Assembly (NCBI GenBank): GCA_017881585.1 | Contig: JADGQS010000010.1 | Coordinates: 1-43,264 of the forward strand | Source of the DNA: Gemmatimonadaceae bacterium | Lineage (GTDB): Bacteria; Gemmatimonadota; Gemmatimonadetes; Gemmatimonadales; Gemmatimonadaceae | Direction: 5' to 3' | Length of the DNA: 43,264 bases | Shown: positions 14,224 to 22,735 of the stretch, one piece after another | Position numbering within the stretch: position 1 is the stretch's first letter | Layout of the letters: every line of letters begins with the position of its first letter | Notes under the pieces: model-generated | Database searches by the model: none | What the model was told of the DNA's origin: nothing | What the model saw: the letters and a program-made list of their open reading frames with translations, nothing else | Program-made: the position numbers and the translations under genes

Positions 14224-15630
14224 CTAGATCGCGTCCGACAGCGAACTGAACGTGAACTCCCGCACCTTGATCGCCGGCATGATCGTCGACCCGCCCGCGC
14301 CGAGCGCTTCCGACGCATTGATGCGCATCGACGGCCCGAGCATCTCGAGATTGTTCAGGAAGAAGATCGGCGATTCGTTGAAGCGGAAATTCTTCACCGG
14401 ATGCGAGATCTTTCCGTTCTCGATGAGATACGTTCCGTCGCGCGTGAGACCCGTGTTTACGAGCGTGCGTGGATCCACGCCGCGGATGTACCAGAAGCGC
14501 GTGACCAGAATTCCGCGCTCGGTGCTCTTGATCATGTCCGAGATCGACGAGGTGCCGCCCATCATGCGGAGCGTGCCGCCGCCGCCGAAGCCTCGCCCGC
14601 CGCCGCCACTCGAGTGCGTCGGCTCCTTCCCCTGCTTCTGCGCCCAGAAGCGGTCGTAGTTCAGGTTCTTCACGACGCCGTTCTCGATCCACACCACGCG
14701 CTCCACCGGCACGCCGTCGCCGTCGTAGCCGCCGCCCGAGCTGGGTGAGTCGGCCGGATCGGAGAGGAGCGTCACGCGCTCGTCCACGACCTTCATCCCG
14801 ATCTTGTTTCCGCCGCCGGGCTTGGAGAAGAACGAGCGTCCCTCGTCCGCCGAGCGTGCCTGCATCGCGCCGCTGATGAGCTGCACGAGATTGCCGACCG
14901 CGGTGTTCTCGAGAATGGTCATGTAACGCCCCGGCTCGACTGCGACCGGATCGCGCGACGTCTTCGCCTTCTCGACGGCCGTCGCCGCGACGTGCTGGGC
15001 GTCGATCTGGTCGAAGGTGTCGCCGTCGCTGCACGCCCACCCCGATCCGCTGCCGTCGGTCGTCCGCACGGTGGCCGTCATCGTCACGCTCGAGCTCGAG
15101 TCGTACGCGAACAGCCCCTTCGAGTTCGCGAGCGCGTTCGCGCCCACGCGGCACTCGATGAATCCCGTCGAAACCAGTCCCGCCGCGCGCGCCATCTCGG
15201 TGACTTTCTTTGCCGCGAGTGACCGCTCGAGCGGGTTCGGCAGCGCGATCACGCGATCCTTCCCCGGCGGATAGACCTGGGGCCCCAGCTCCGGCATCCG
15301 CTCGGGGTTCGGCGGCACGAGCTTCGCGATTTCCGTCGCCTGCTTCGCGGCCGCCGCGAGCGACGCCTCGTCGAGGCGGTTGGTCGTCACGCTCGAGGAG
15401 CGTCCGTCCACGGTCGCGGTGATCGTGACCGAGGTATCGCGATTCTCGCCGGACGTGGTGACCTGGTTCACCGCAAAGCGCGTGTCGGCGCGCGCGGAGC
15501 TGCTGATCGACACGCGCGTCTCGGGCGCCGGCGAGACGGCCAGCGCGCGCTTCGCGATCTCCTCCGCCTCGGCCCGGGTCAGAATCCCCGCGGGAGTGAG
15601 CAGCGATTTTGGTGCGGTGTACGAGCTCAC
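14224..15630 (-). CDS. tldE: TldE/PmbA-like metallopeptidase partner subunit
   Basis: A 468-residue TldD/PmbA family member without the HExxxH motif, corresponding to the non-catalytic TldE subunit. The family core is seen in the N-terminal SSSARADTRFAVNQVTTSGEN and the C-terminal FRFNESPIFFLNNLEMLG. An unusual Ser/Gly-rich loop (GGGGRGFGGGG within about residues 355-375) is inserted before TLRMMGG. The GTG start has a GGAGG ribosome binding site and overlaps the tldD stop (GTGA), so the two are made together. In E. coli TldD/TldE is a cytosolic heterodimer that trims unfolded peptides (microcin B17 leader, CcdA). Unlike its partner here, this subunit shows no export signal. Confidence 0.9.
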   Translation of the reverse strand: MSSYTAPKSLLTPAGILTRAEAEEIAKRALAVSPAPETRVSISSSARADTRFAVNQVTTSGENRDTSVTITATVDGRSSSVTTNRLDEASLAAAAKQATEIAKLVPPNPERMPELGPQVYPPGKDRVIALPNPLERSLAAKKVTEMARAAGLVSTGFIECRVGANALANSKGLFAYDSSSSVTMTATVRTTDGSGSGWACSDGDTFDQIDAQHVAATAVEKAKTSRDPVAVEPGRYMTILENTAVGNLVQLISGAMQARSADEGRSFFSKPGGGNKIGMKVVDERVTLLSDPADSPSSGGGYDGDGVPVERVVWIENGVVKNLNYDRFWAQKQGKEPTHSSGGGGRGFGGGGTLRMMGGTSSISDMIKSTERGILVTRFWYIRGVDPRTLVNTGLTRDGTYLIENGKISHPVKNFRFNESPIFFLNNLEMLGPSMRINASEALGAGGSTIMPAIKVREFTFSSLSDAI

Positions 15631-17252
15631 GCTCTCCTCCCGGTGTTGATGATGTTCACCTGCTTGAAGCGCGCGGGCACGCACCCGTGACTGATGGCGT
15701 TCGACTGGCCGGGCTGGCCCTTCGCGTCGCCGAACGCGCCGCCGAGATGGTACGAGCGCGGACCGCCGATGAGTTCCATGGAGCCCCAGAACTCCGGGGT
15801 CCGGAACTGGTACGCGACGTCCTTGAGCATTCCAACGATCTTGCCGCCCTTGATCTCGTAGAAGCACTGGCCGGCGAACTGACCGTTGTAGCGCTGCTGG
15901 TCGATCGAGAACGAACCGTCGCCGACGATCGCGATGCCCTTGTCGGTCTGCGAGATGATGTCTTCCCACGTGTAATCGTTCTTGCCGGGGAGGAGCGAGA
16001 CGTTCGGCATCCGCTGGAACTGCACGTCGGCCCAGCTCTGCGCGTAGGAGCAGCCATACGAGCGCACGGGCTTGCCGACCTTCTTGTAGTACCACTCGAG
16101 CATCGAGGCCTGCTCTCGCGTGGTCTGGTAGTCGACGAAGATGCCGTCCTTGATGATGTCGAAGCGGATCGGCTTCACGGCCTCGTCGTCCCAGCCGATC
16201 GCGGCGAGCGAACCGGGCTGCTCGCGATCGCCCTGAATGTTCATCACGGTCGAGCCGAACTTGAGCTGGCCGAGCACCTTCTCGGGCGGCGCGACGAAAC
16301 TCGTGCCGGCGTAATTGGCCTCGTAGCCCAGCGCGCGATCGAGTTCCGTGGGATGCGCGACGGTCTCGTGCAGCGTCAGCCAAAGATTCGACGGGTGCAG
16401 CACGAGATCGTACTTCCCCGGGTCGACCGGCTTCGCGGAGAGTTTTTCCACGGCGTCGTTTGCCCAGCGCGTCGCGTTCTCGCCGAGCTTCGCGTTGAGC
16501 ACGTGCTCATAGCCGATCCCCATCGGCGCGACGTCGTTGGAGGCCCGCGACTGGAAATCGGTGCGGTCCTCCGAGACGGCGGTGACCGTCATCGACGGCT
16601 GTGTACGATAGATCGTCTGCACGATGTACGAGCCGTCGCTCGTCATCAGCGTCTTCTCCTCGCGCAGGAAGAACATGCTCGAGGTGACGTTGCGGACCTG
16701 CTTGACCTTCGCGGCTTCCGCGTTGGCGGCGAGGAGCAGGGCGACCTTGTCGACGATCGGGATCGTGAACGGGTCGGTCTGGATCGGGCTCTTCCACTCG
16801 CCCACCTGGTTGCCCGGTGTCGGCGCGAGCACCACCGGATGGAGCTGGCTCGCTCGATTCGCCTTGGCCTGCGTGATCGCCGACTTCGTGATCGACGCGA
16901 CGGCGTCCTTGGTGAGCTGGCTCGTGGCGGCGAAGCCCCACGCGCCGTCCACCAGCGTGCGGACGCCGATGCCGTAGGTGTCGTTGTCGCTCACGCCCTG
17001 CACGATCTTGTCGCGCGTGTTCACGTTCTGCTGGCGTCGCGCGGAAACGCGCACGTCGGCGTACGAGGCGCCGGAACTCTTGGCGACGTCGAGCGCGACC
17101 TGCATCAGTTCGCGTGTGGCGGGGTCGCCGATCGTCGGCGTCGGTCTGGTGGCGGCGAAGATGTCGCCACCGGAGAGGATCCGGGCGCCGACTGCCGTGG
17201 TGGCGGCGACGGCGGCGCTGGTCTTCAGGAATTCGCGGCGTGAATGAGCCAC
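15627..17252 (-). CDS. tldD: TldD-like zinc metallopeptidase with Tat signal
   Basis: A 541-residue TldD with the catalytic zinc motif HETVAH (residues 295-300) followed by the conserved ELDRALGYEANYAGTSF segment, and the C-terminal GGPRSYHLGGAFGDAKGQP. The chosen GTG start puts SRREFLKTSA at residues 4-13, a twin-arginine signal (RRxFLK) with a hydrophobic Ala-rich core. The peptidase is therefore predicted to be exported folded, possibly with TldE as a passenger. Longer starts would extend into the divergent DinB promoter. The pair forms a two-gene operon. The substrate is unknown; no modified-peptide precursor gene is visible nearby. Confidence 0.92.
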   Translation of the reverse strand: MAHSRREFLKTSAAVAATTAVGARILSGGDIFAATRPTPTIGDPATRELMQVALDVAKSSGASYADVRVSARRQQNVNTRDKIVQGVSDNDTYGIGVRTLVDGAWGFAATSQLTKDAVASITKSAITQAKANRASQLHPVVLAPTPGNQVGEWKSPIQTDPFTIPIVDKVALLLAANAEAAKVKQVRNVTSSMFFLREEKTLMTSDGSYIVQTIYRTQPSMTVTAVSEDRTDFQSRASNDVAPMGIGYEHVLNAKLGENATRWANDAVEKLSAKPVDPGKYDLVLHPSNLWLTLHETVAHPTELDRALGYEANYAGTSFVAPPEKVLGQLKFGSTVMNIQGDREQPGSLAAIGWDDEAVKPIRFDIIKDGIFVDYQTTREQASMLEWYYKKVGKPVRSYGCSYAQSWADVQFQRMPNVSLLPGKNDYTWEDIISQTDKGIAIVGDGSFSIDQQRYNGQFAGQCFYEIKGGKIVGMLKDVAYQFRTPEFWGSMELIGGPRSYHLGGAFGDAKGQPGQSNAISHGCVPARFKQVNIINTGRRA

Positions 17253-17328
17253 TGGCGGTTCCGGGTGATGAGAGTGAAAGTATCGTGAGAAGATACGTCG
17301 CTCACTCCCTGCTTGTTGAGGTCTTTCC
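17253..17328. promoter_or_regulatory. divergent tldD/DinB promoter region with nested inverted repeat
   Basis: Seventy-six bases separate two divergent starts. They contain an outer repeat GAGTGA (17272-17277) with TCACTC (17302-17307) and an inner GTATC (17280-17284) with GATAC (17292-17296). This could be an operator or cruciform serving both genes; no known box is recognised. Confidence 0.35.
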
Positions 17329-17847
17329 ATGCTCAGCCGTCCCAATGCCGACGAATATTTCGAGTATTACGGCAAGTACATCGCGCTCGTGCCGGATGGT
17401 GACGTTCGCGACCATCTGCGCACCCAGCTCTTCGAGACCGTCGCGCTGCTCGAGGGGGTGACTGATGCCAAGGCGGAGAAGGCGTACGGCGCGGGGAAGT
17501 GGACACTGAAGGAAGCGGTGCTGCACATGTCGGATACCGAGCGGGTGTTCGGCTACCGCATGCTTCGCATCGCGCGCGGGGATGCGACGCCGCTGCCGGG
17601 GTTCGAGCAGGACGAGTGGGTCCCGCATTCGTGCGCGAACACGCGCGCGATGACCAACCTGGTGATGGAGTTCGCCGCCGTGCGCGCGGCGACGATTGCT
17701 CTGGTGGATTCGCTGTCAGCCGAGGCGTGGGTGCGGAAGGGAACCGCGAGCGGGCACACCATCTCGGCGCGGGCCCTCGCATATATCGCGGCGGGGCACG
17801 AGCGGCATCATCTCAACATCATTCGAGAGAGGTACCTCACTTCTTAA
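17329..17847 (+). CDS. DinB-like (DinB/YfiT superfamily) protein
   Basis: A 172-residue four-helix-bundle protein. Metal-binding histidines of the DinB superfamily are present: LHMSDTE (His about residue 66) and GHERHHLNII (HExxH-spaced pair near residue 155). The N-terminal YYGKYIALVPDGDV and KWTLKEAVLHMSDTERVF pattern is typical of DUF664/DinB_2 members. Members include thiol-transfer enzymes (mycothiol or bacillithiol S-transferases) and proteins of unknown function, so the reaction is not assignable. It is followed by a bidirectional terminator and is monocistronic. Confidence 0.88.
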   Translation: MLSRPNADEYFEYYGKYIALVPDGDVRDHLRTQLFETVALLEGVTDAKAEKAYGAGKWTLKEAVLHMSDTERVFGYRMLRIARGDATPLPGFEQDEWVPHSCANTRAMTNLVMEFAAVRAATIALVDSLSAEAWVRKGTASGHTISARALAYIAAGHERHHLNIIRERYLTS

Positions 17848-17852
17848 CTGCA

Positions 17853-17897
17853 AACGGCAACGACGTCAGACGATAGCTGTCAGACGTCGTTGCCGTT
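17853..17897. terminator. bidirectional terminator, 15-bp perfect stem
   Basis: The arms 17853-17867 and 17883-17897 are perfect inverted repeats with a 15-base loop, between the convergent DinB and lpdA genes. The loop holds AGCTGTCA, a word shared with other intergenic hairpins here. No long T run is present. Confidence 0.75.
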
Positions 17898-17901
17898 GCC
17901 G

Positions 17902-19314
17902 TTAGATGTGAATCGCGCGCCCCGAAACCGCGAGCGCGGCCTCTTTCACCGCCTCGCTAAGTGTCGGATGCGAGTGAACGGTCATCCCGATATCCTCGCT
18001 CGTCCCCCTGAACTCCATGGCGAGCACCACCTCGCTGAGCAGATCGGAAACGTTCGCGCCGATCATGTGACAGCCGAGGATCTCATCCGTCTGTGCATCG
18101 CAGATGAACTTCACGAAGCCGCTCGTCTCCGCCATCGTGCGGGCGCGGCCGTTCGCCGAGAAGGGAAACCTGCCCACCTTGTACGCGCGGCCGCTGGCCT
18201 TCACCTCATGCTCGGCGAGACCCGCCGTCGCGATCTCGGGCCAGGTGTACACGATTGCCGGCATGTTGTGGTAGTGCATGTGCACCGGCTTGCCCGCCAT
18301 GACTTCCGCCGCGATCACGCCTTCCTCCTCGGCCTTGTGCGCGAGCAGCTTGCCGCCGGTGACGTCGCCGATCGCGAAGAGGTTCGGAAGGTTCGTGCGC
18401 ATTTCGTCGTTGACGTTGATTTCGCCGCGTGATCCGAGCGCCAGTCCGAGTGCCGCGGCGTCGATGCCGGCCATCGCCGGCTTGCGGCCGATCGAGACGA
18501 GGACGTAGTCACCCTCGAACAGCTGCTGCACGCCCTGCTCTTCGACGTTCACGATCACGCGGGTCCCGTCGCGCTTCCCGCCGGTCACCTTCGCGCCGGT
18601 ATGGATCTCGAGTCCCTGCTTGCGGAGGATCCTGTCCGCTTCCTTGATGATGTCTTCGTCGTTGCCGGGGAGAATCGTCGGCGCATACTCGATGACGGTC
18701 ACTTTTGCGCCGAGCCTGCGCCACACCGAGCCGAGCTCGAGGCCGATCACTCCGCCGCCGATGACGATCAGGTGCTTCGGCACCTCGGGGATCTTCAGCG
18801 CGCCGACGTTCGACAGCACGCGCTCTTCGTCGAACTTCAGGAACGGAAGTTCCGTCGGCACCGAACCCGTCGCGATGATGACGTTCTTCGGCGTGTAGAT
18901 CGTCGAACTTCCGTCGCCGGCGGTGACGTGAACGGCGTTGCCGGCCTCGAGCGCGCCCCAGCCCTTGGCCCAGGTGACCTTGTTCTTCTTGAACAGGAAC
19001 TCCACGCCGCGCGTGTTCGCGCCGACCACTTCGTCCTTGCGCTTCATCATCTGCGCGAGGTTCAGCGTCACGCCGCCGACCGAGAATCCGTGCTCCTCGG
19101 CGTGCATCCGGGTGAACTCGAAGTGTTCCGACGACTGGAGCAGCGCTTTTGACGGTATGCAGCCGACGTTGACGCACGTGCCGCCGAGCGTCTTGTCGCC
19201 CTCGACGCACACCGTGGTGAAGCCGAGTTGCGCCGCGCGGATCGCGGCGACGTAGCCGCCGGGACCGCCGCCGATGACGAGGACGTCCGGCGTGAGGTTG
19301 GATGCACGGGTCAT
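17902..19314 (-). CDS. lpdA: dihydrolipoyl dehydrogenase (E3)
   Basis: The FAD/NAD-dependent E3 component, which reoxidises dihydrolipoamide in 2-oxoacid dehydrogenase and glycine-cleavage complexes. The product has 470 residues, normal length. The FAD-binding motif is IGGGPGGYVAA (14-24), the redox disulfide GGTCVNVGCIPSK (Cys47/Cys52), the NAD-binding motif VIGGGVIGLELG, the second FAD motif IGDVTGGKLLAHKAEEEG, and the C-terminal catalytic His in HSHPTLSEA. It is a near neighbour of an E2 gene on the same strand, but a plus-strand beta-barrel gene separates them, so they are not one transcript. There is no clear ribosome binding site upstream of the ATG. Confidence 0.97.
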   Translation of the reverse strand: MTRASNLTPDVLVIGGGPGGYVAAIRAAQLGFTTVCVEGDKTLGGTCVNVGCIPSKALLQSSEHFEFTRMHAEEHGFSVGGVTLNLAQMMKRKDEVVGANTRGVEFLFKKNKVTWAKGWGALEAGNAVHVTAGDGSSTIYTPKNVIIATGSVPTELPFLKFDEERVLSNVGALKIPEVPKHLIVIGGGVIGLELGSVWRRLGAKVTVIEYAPTILPGNDEDIIKEADRILRKQGLEIHTGAKVTGGKRDGTRVIVNVEEQGVQQLFEGDYVLVSIGRKPAMAGIDAAALGLALGSRGEINVNDEMRTNLPNLFAIGDVTGGKLLAHKAEEEGVIAAEVMAGKPVHMHYHNMPAIVYTWPEIATAGLAEHEVKASGRAYKVGRFPFSANGRARTMAETSGFVKFICDAQTDEILGCHMIGANVSDLLSEVVLAMEFRGTSEDIGMTVHSHPTLSEAVKEAALAVSGRAIHI

Positions 19315-19438
19315 TGTCGTGTAATGAAGGAGAAATCCCTATGGGAATTTAGCGTGATCGCGTGCTATTCGTTCTGTAACATCGTCGGTTGAGCAGCCGT
19401 AACGATGTTCGCAGTACCTCGCACTGACGGAGAGAACC
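19315..19438. promoter_or_regulatory. divergent lpdA/beta-barrel promoter region
   Basis: A 124-bp spacer. AACATCGT (19378-19385) and ACGATGTT (19402-19409) form a perfect 8-bp inverted repeat whose inner CGG/CCG also pairs, close to the beta-barrel gene start. It could be an operator or leader hairpin. No consensus promoter is convincing. Confidence 0.35.
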
Positions 19439-20068
19439 ATGCGAATTCATAGACTGCTGGCGTTCCTGTCGGTTGCGGCGCTCGCGCCGCTCTCGCGCGG
19501 CGGAGCGCAAACCTGTCAGGGAACCGCCCAGTTCCGGGAGGGGAAGGCACGCCTTGACGTCGACTACCAGCGCTCCGACGACCTCGAGTACTATCGCGCC
19601 GGCGTCGCGTACGGCGTCCAGGGCTCGTTCTTCGGCGGTGTGAGCGTCGACGAAACGCAGCTGAGGCACGGCGGCGCGTCGATTACCGGATTCGGCGGCA
19701 GCCTCGGCTACCAGTTTCACTGGGTCGACACACCCTTCCAAGTGTGTCCGCTCGTGAGCGTGAACTACACGTCCGGCAATGGCGCGAACATCACGTCGGT
19801 GGGGTTCGGCGGGAGTCTGGGGTATCGCATAGAGGTGCAGCCCGGCTTCGATCTCGTCCCGGCGGCGGGCATCCGCTGGATGTCGAACAGCACATCCTCC
19901 AGCGGGAGCAGCTCCAGCGTCGGGAGCATCTCCAGCAGCGAACTCTTCATGGACTTCGGCATGGTGTTCCACCGGGTCTGGTCGGTGGTGCCCGGCGTCC
20001 TCTTTCCATCCCCGGCGAGCGCGAAGACGAGATGGACGTTCGGTCTCGCGTACAACTGGGGTACCTAG
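19439..20068 (+). CDS. putative outer-membrane beta-barrel protein
   Basis: A Sec signal peptide (MRIHRLLAFLSVAALAPLSRGGA, cleavage before Gln24) is followed by about 185 residues of alternating short strands with aromatic girdles, e.g. YYRAGVAYGVQGSFFGGVSV, GFGGSLGYQFHWVD, VGFGGSLGYRIEVQPGFDL and a C-terminal TFGLAYNWGT. An internal GFGGSLGY element occurs twice (about residues 81 and 122), suggesting a strand-hairpin duplication. A Ser-rich loop (SSSGSSSSVGSISSS, about 151-166) would be surface-exposed. The small 8-strand OmpA/OmpX-like barrel is inferred from pattern only. A GGAGAG ribosome binding site precedes the ATG. Confidence 0.72.
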   Translation: MRIHRLLAFLSVAALAPLSRGGAQTCQGTAQFREGKARLDVDYQRSDDLEYYRAGVAYGVQGSFFGGVSVDETQLRHGGASITGFGGSLGYQFHWVDTPFQVCPLVSVNYTSGNGANITSVGFGGSLGYRIEVQPGFDLVPAAGIRWMSNSTSSSGSSSSVGSISSSELFMDFGMVFHRVWSVVPGVLFPSPASAKTRWTFGLAYNWGT

Positions 20069-20100
20069 CCGGCATTCGTGTGTTGTTCAGCCGTTGCCGT

Positions 20101-21393
20101 TCAGTCGATCAACATCGAAGCCGGATCTTCCATCAGCTCCTTCAGCTTCACGAGAAAGAGCACCGCATGCTGCCCGTCAATGATGCGGTGATCGTATGAA
20201 AGCGCGACGTACATCATCGGCCTGATCACCACCTGGCCGCTCACCGCGATCGGGCGATCCTGGATCTTGTGAAGACCGAGGATGCCGCTCTGCGGATAGT
20301 TGATGATCGGCGTCGAGATGAGCGAACCGAAGACGCCGCCGTTCGTGATCGTGAACGTTCCGGCGGTGAGGTCGTCCATCGTGAGCTTGCCGTCGCGCGC
20401 CCGCTTGGCGATCGCGGCGATTTCCTGCGACAGGCCGAGAATGCCGAGTGAATCCGCGTCTTTCACGTTCGGCACCACCAGGCCGGCTTCGCTCGCGACG
20501 GCGATGCCGAGGTTCACATAATTCTTGTAGACGAGCGAATCGCCGTCGATCTGCGCGTTCACCACCGGAAACGCCTTCAGCGACATGATCGCGGCCTTCG
20601 CGAAGAACGGCATGAAGCTGAGCTTCACGCCGTGCTCCTTCTCCACCTTCTCCTTCATGCGTTCGCGGAGCGCGACGATCGCGCTCATGTCGATCTCGTT
20701 GAACGTCGTGAGGTGCGCCGTCGCGTGCTGTGCTTGTAACAGGTTCTCGGCGATGCGTTTCCTGCGAGTCGACATCTTCTCGCGCGACTCGCGGGGCTCG
20801 GAGCCAGCCGGCGAGCGACGCACGACCACCATCGCCGGGACGGCAGCGCGTGCCGGTGCCACCGGAGCCGCCGCCGCCGCGGAGAGTGCAGCGACCACAT
20901 CGGGTTTGCTGACCACTCCGCCGCGGCCGGTGCCGGGGACGGTCGAGAGGTCGATACCTGCCTCGGCGCCGAGTCTGCGGGCGGCGGGCATCGAAGACGG
21001 CTGGGCGGGCGGCTGCGTCGCATGCGCCGCTGGCTGCGTCGCTGGCTGCGCCGGAGCCGTCGGACTGACAGCTGCCGGACTGGGAGCTGTCAGACTGAGA
21101 GCAGCCGTTGCCGGTGCCGGCGCCGAAGTGGCCGTCGCCGCGCGGGGTACCGGCTGCGCACTCTCATCCATGTCCCCGAGCGTATCGTTCACGGCGACCA
21201 CGTCACCCTCAGCCTTGGCGCGCTTCGTGAGCACGCCGGCTTTGAGGGCGGGGACTTCGACCGTAATCTTATCTGTCTCCAGCTCGACGAGCGTTTCGCC
21301 CGCCGCAACGGCGTCGCCTTCGTTCTTGAGCCAGCGCGAAACGGTTGCTTCGGTGATCGACTCGCCGAGGGGCGGAACCTTGATCGAGAGCAT
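20101..21393 (-). CDS. sucB: dihydrolipoyllysine-residue succinyltransferase (E2 of 2-oxoglutarate dehydrogenase type)
   Basis: A 430-residue E2. The lipoyl domain is at 1-75, with [13 protein letters not shown] (lipoylated Lys42). A long Ala/Pro/Thr linker (about 80-140) and the E1/E3-binding domain [31 protein letters not shown] follow. The C-terminal catalytic acyltransferase domain ends [17 protein letters not shown] (catalytic His/Asp). The [13 protein letters not shown]-terminus is characteristic of SucB/OdhB. sucA is not in the window. The start at 21393 has no ribosome binding site, and TATATT lies 5 bases before the ATG on the coding strand, suggesting leaderless translation. The linker-coding DNA contains CTGACAG/CTGTCAG words otherwise seen in intergenic hairpins. 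Confidence 0.95.
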   Translation of the reverse strand: MLSIKVPPLGESITEATVSRWLKNEGDAVAAGETLVELETDKITVEVPALKAGVLTKRAKAEGDVVAVNDTLGDMDESAQPVPRAATATSAPAPATAALSLTAPSPAAVSPTAPAQPATQPAAHATQPPAQPSSMPAARRLGAEAGIDLSTVPGTGRGGVVSKPDVVAALSAAAAAPVAPARAAVPAMVVVRRSPAGSEPRESREKMSTRRKRIAENLLQAQHATAHLTTFNEIDMSAIVALRERMKEKVEKEHGVKLSFMPFFAKAAIMSLKAFPVVNAQIDGDSLVYKNYVNLGIAVASEAGLVVPNVKDADSLGILGLSQEIAAIAKRARDGKLTMDDLTAGTFTITNGGVFGSLISTPIINYPQSGILGLHKIQDRPIAVSGQVVIRPMMYVALSYDHRIIDGQHAVLFLVKLKELMEDPASMLID

Positions 21394-21406
21394 GGCCAAA
21401 TATAAT
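21380..21406 (+). promoter_or_regulatory. candidate promoter for the MDR dehydrogenase gene
   Basis: A perfect TATAAT (21401-21406) with TTGATC 15 bases upstream (21380-21385) lies in the 51-bp divergent spacer with sucB. The overlapping ATTATA/TATATT on the other strand could serve sucB. The 15-base spacing is short, so this is tentative. Confidence 0.45.
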
Positions 21407-21444
21407 CCGCAGCCGACGGGTCCGTCGGGGCGAAGGGATTCCCG

Positions 21445-22482
21445 GTGAGAGCGCTCACGATTTCCGCCCATGGCGGGCTCGATCAGGTCACGTTCCGCGA
21501 CGACGTCGCCATGCCCGAGCTTGGTTCACCCGGCGACGTGCGAATCCGGCTCGCGGCCGGGGCGCTGAACCATCTCGACCTTTTCGTCGTGCAGGGGATG
21601 CCGGGCCTGACGATCGTCCCGCCCTGGGTGCTCGGCGGCGACGGCGCCGGCGTGATCGAATCCGTCGGAAGTGAGGTGACGACCGTCGCGCCCGGCGATC
21701 GCGTGCTCATCAATCCCGGCATTTCGTGCCACGCGTGCGACTACTGCAAGGCCGGCGAGCAGTCGCTCTGCGTGAAGTTCGGACTTCTCGGAGAGCACCG
21801 GCCGGGTACGTTCGCGGAATACGTGGTCGTGCCCGCGTGGAACGTGCGGCGCATTCCGGCGGGCATCTCCGATGCGGTCGCCGCGGCATTCTCGCTCGCG
21901 ACGCTCACCGCGTGGCGCATGCTCGTGACGCGGGCGAAAGTGCAGGCCGGCGAGCAGGTCCTCATTCAGGGAATCGGCGGCGGCGTGGCGCTGGCCGCGC
22001 TGCAAATCGCGAAGTTGAACGGCGCGCACGTGTGGGTCACGTCGGGGAGCGACGAAAAGCTCGCCAAGGCCGCCGCGCTCGGCGCCGATGAAACGCTCAA
22101 TTACCGAACGGTGGATGTCGCCCGGGAAATTCGCGGCCGCACTGGCAAGCGCGGCGTGGATATCGTGGTGGACAGCGTCGGCGCGGCGACGTGGGCGCAG
22201 TCGCTCGGTGCGCTCGGGAAGCGAGGGCGACTCGTGTCGTGCGGTGCGACCACCGGGCCGATCGTCGAGACCGACATGCGCAGGATGTTCTGGAATCAGT
22301 GGACGCTCATGGGTTCCACCATGGGAACCGACGCGGAGTTCGACGCGATCGTCACCGAGCTCTCGGCCGGGCGGCTGGTGCCTCCGGTGGACGCCGTTTT
22401 TCCGCTCGCGGAGGGGCGCCGCGCGTTCGAGCGGCTGTCGGAGCAGTCGCAGTTCGGCAAACTCGTGCTATCCATCGGATGA
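21445..22482 (+). CDS. zinc-binding MDR-family dehydrogenase / quinone oxidoreductase-like
   Basis: A medium-chain dehydrogenase/reductase of 345 residues. The structural-zinc cysteine cluster is complete: Cys95, Cys98, Cys101, Cys109 ([15 protein letters not shown]). The nucleotide-binding fold has [16 protein letters not shown] followed by GADETLNYR. The usual catalytic-zinc Cys is replaced by the NHLD motif (residues 42-45) seen in quinone-oxidoreductase-type members, so it has structural but probably not catalytic zinc. Likely an NAD(P)H-dependent reductase of quinones, enones or similar; the substrate is unknown. The GTG start has GAAGGGA 6 bases upstream. The stop overlaps the next start (ATGA). 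Confidence 0.92.
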   Translation: MRALTISAHGGLDQVTFRDDVAMPELGSPGDVRIRLAAGALNHLDLFVVQGMPGLTIVPPWVLGGDGAGVIESVGSEVTTVAPGDRVLINPGISCHACDYCKAGEQSLCVKFGLLGEHRPGTFAEYVVVPAWNVRRIPAGISDAVAAAFSLATLTAWRMLVTRAKVQAGEQVLIQGIGGGVALAALQIAKLNGAHVWVTSGSDEKLAKAAALGADETLNYRTVDVAREIRGRTGKRGVDIVVDSVGAATWAQSLGALGKRGRLVSCGATTGPIVETDMRRMFWNQWTLMGSTMGTDAEFDAIVTELSAGRLVPPVDAVFPLAEGRRAFERLSEQSQFGKLVLSIG

Positions 22483-22703
22483 CCGAAGCCGCGCAGTTCG
22501 ACGCGGAGGAGCAGGGGCAGATGCGGGCGAGTTTCGCCCGGGGAGAAACGCCCGTCTGTCCGCGCTGTCACGTCGCCATGACGGCCCGGGCGATCGGCGG
22601 AGGCAGTTTCGGGCTCGGCTACGCCCGGAAGCGGGAGTGGCTCATCTGTCCGGCGTGCCGTCGCAGCGCGCTGTTCGACGTGAAGCGCGGCACGAGAAAC
22701 TGA
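22479..22703 (+). CDS. small CxxC zinc-ribbon-like protein, 74 aa
   Basis: Starts at an ATG overlapping the dehydrogenase stop and ends 33 bases before the next gene. It contains CPRCHVAM and CPACRRSALF, one CxxC pair at each end of a 25-residue beta-rich core, as in a minimal zinc ribbon. The first 30 residues are acidic and helical. Coupling suggests it is made together with the dehydrogenase; a nucleic-acid or protein-binding role is possible but unproven. It is easily missed because a longer frame covers it. Confidence 0.75.
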   Translation: MTEAAQFDAEEQGQMRASFARGETPVCPRCHVAMTARAIGGGSFGLGYARKREWLICPACRRSALFDVKRGTRN

Positions 22704-22735
22704 TTAGATTGAACTGACTCTCGCAGACTGATACC

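Noticed and set aside
14224-17252. Possible RiPP system around tldD/tldE
   Set aside because: No short precursor-like ORF or modifying enzyme was found nearby; TldD/E alone does not establish one.
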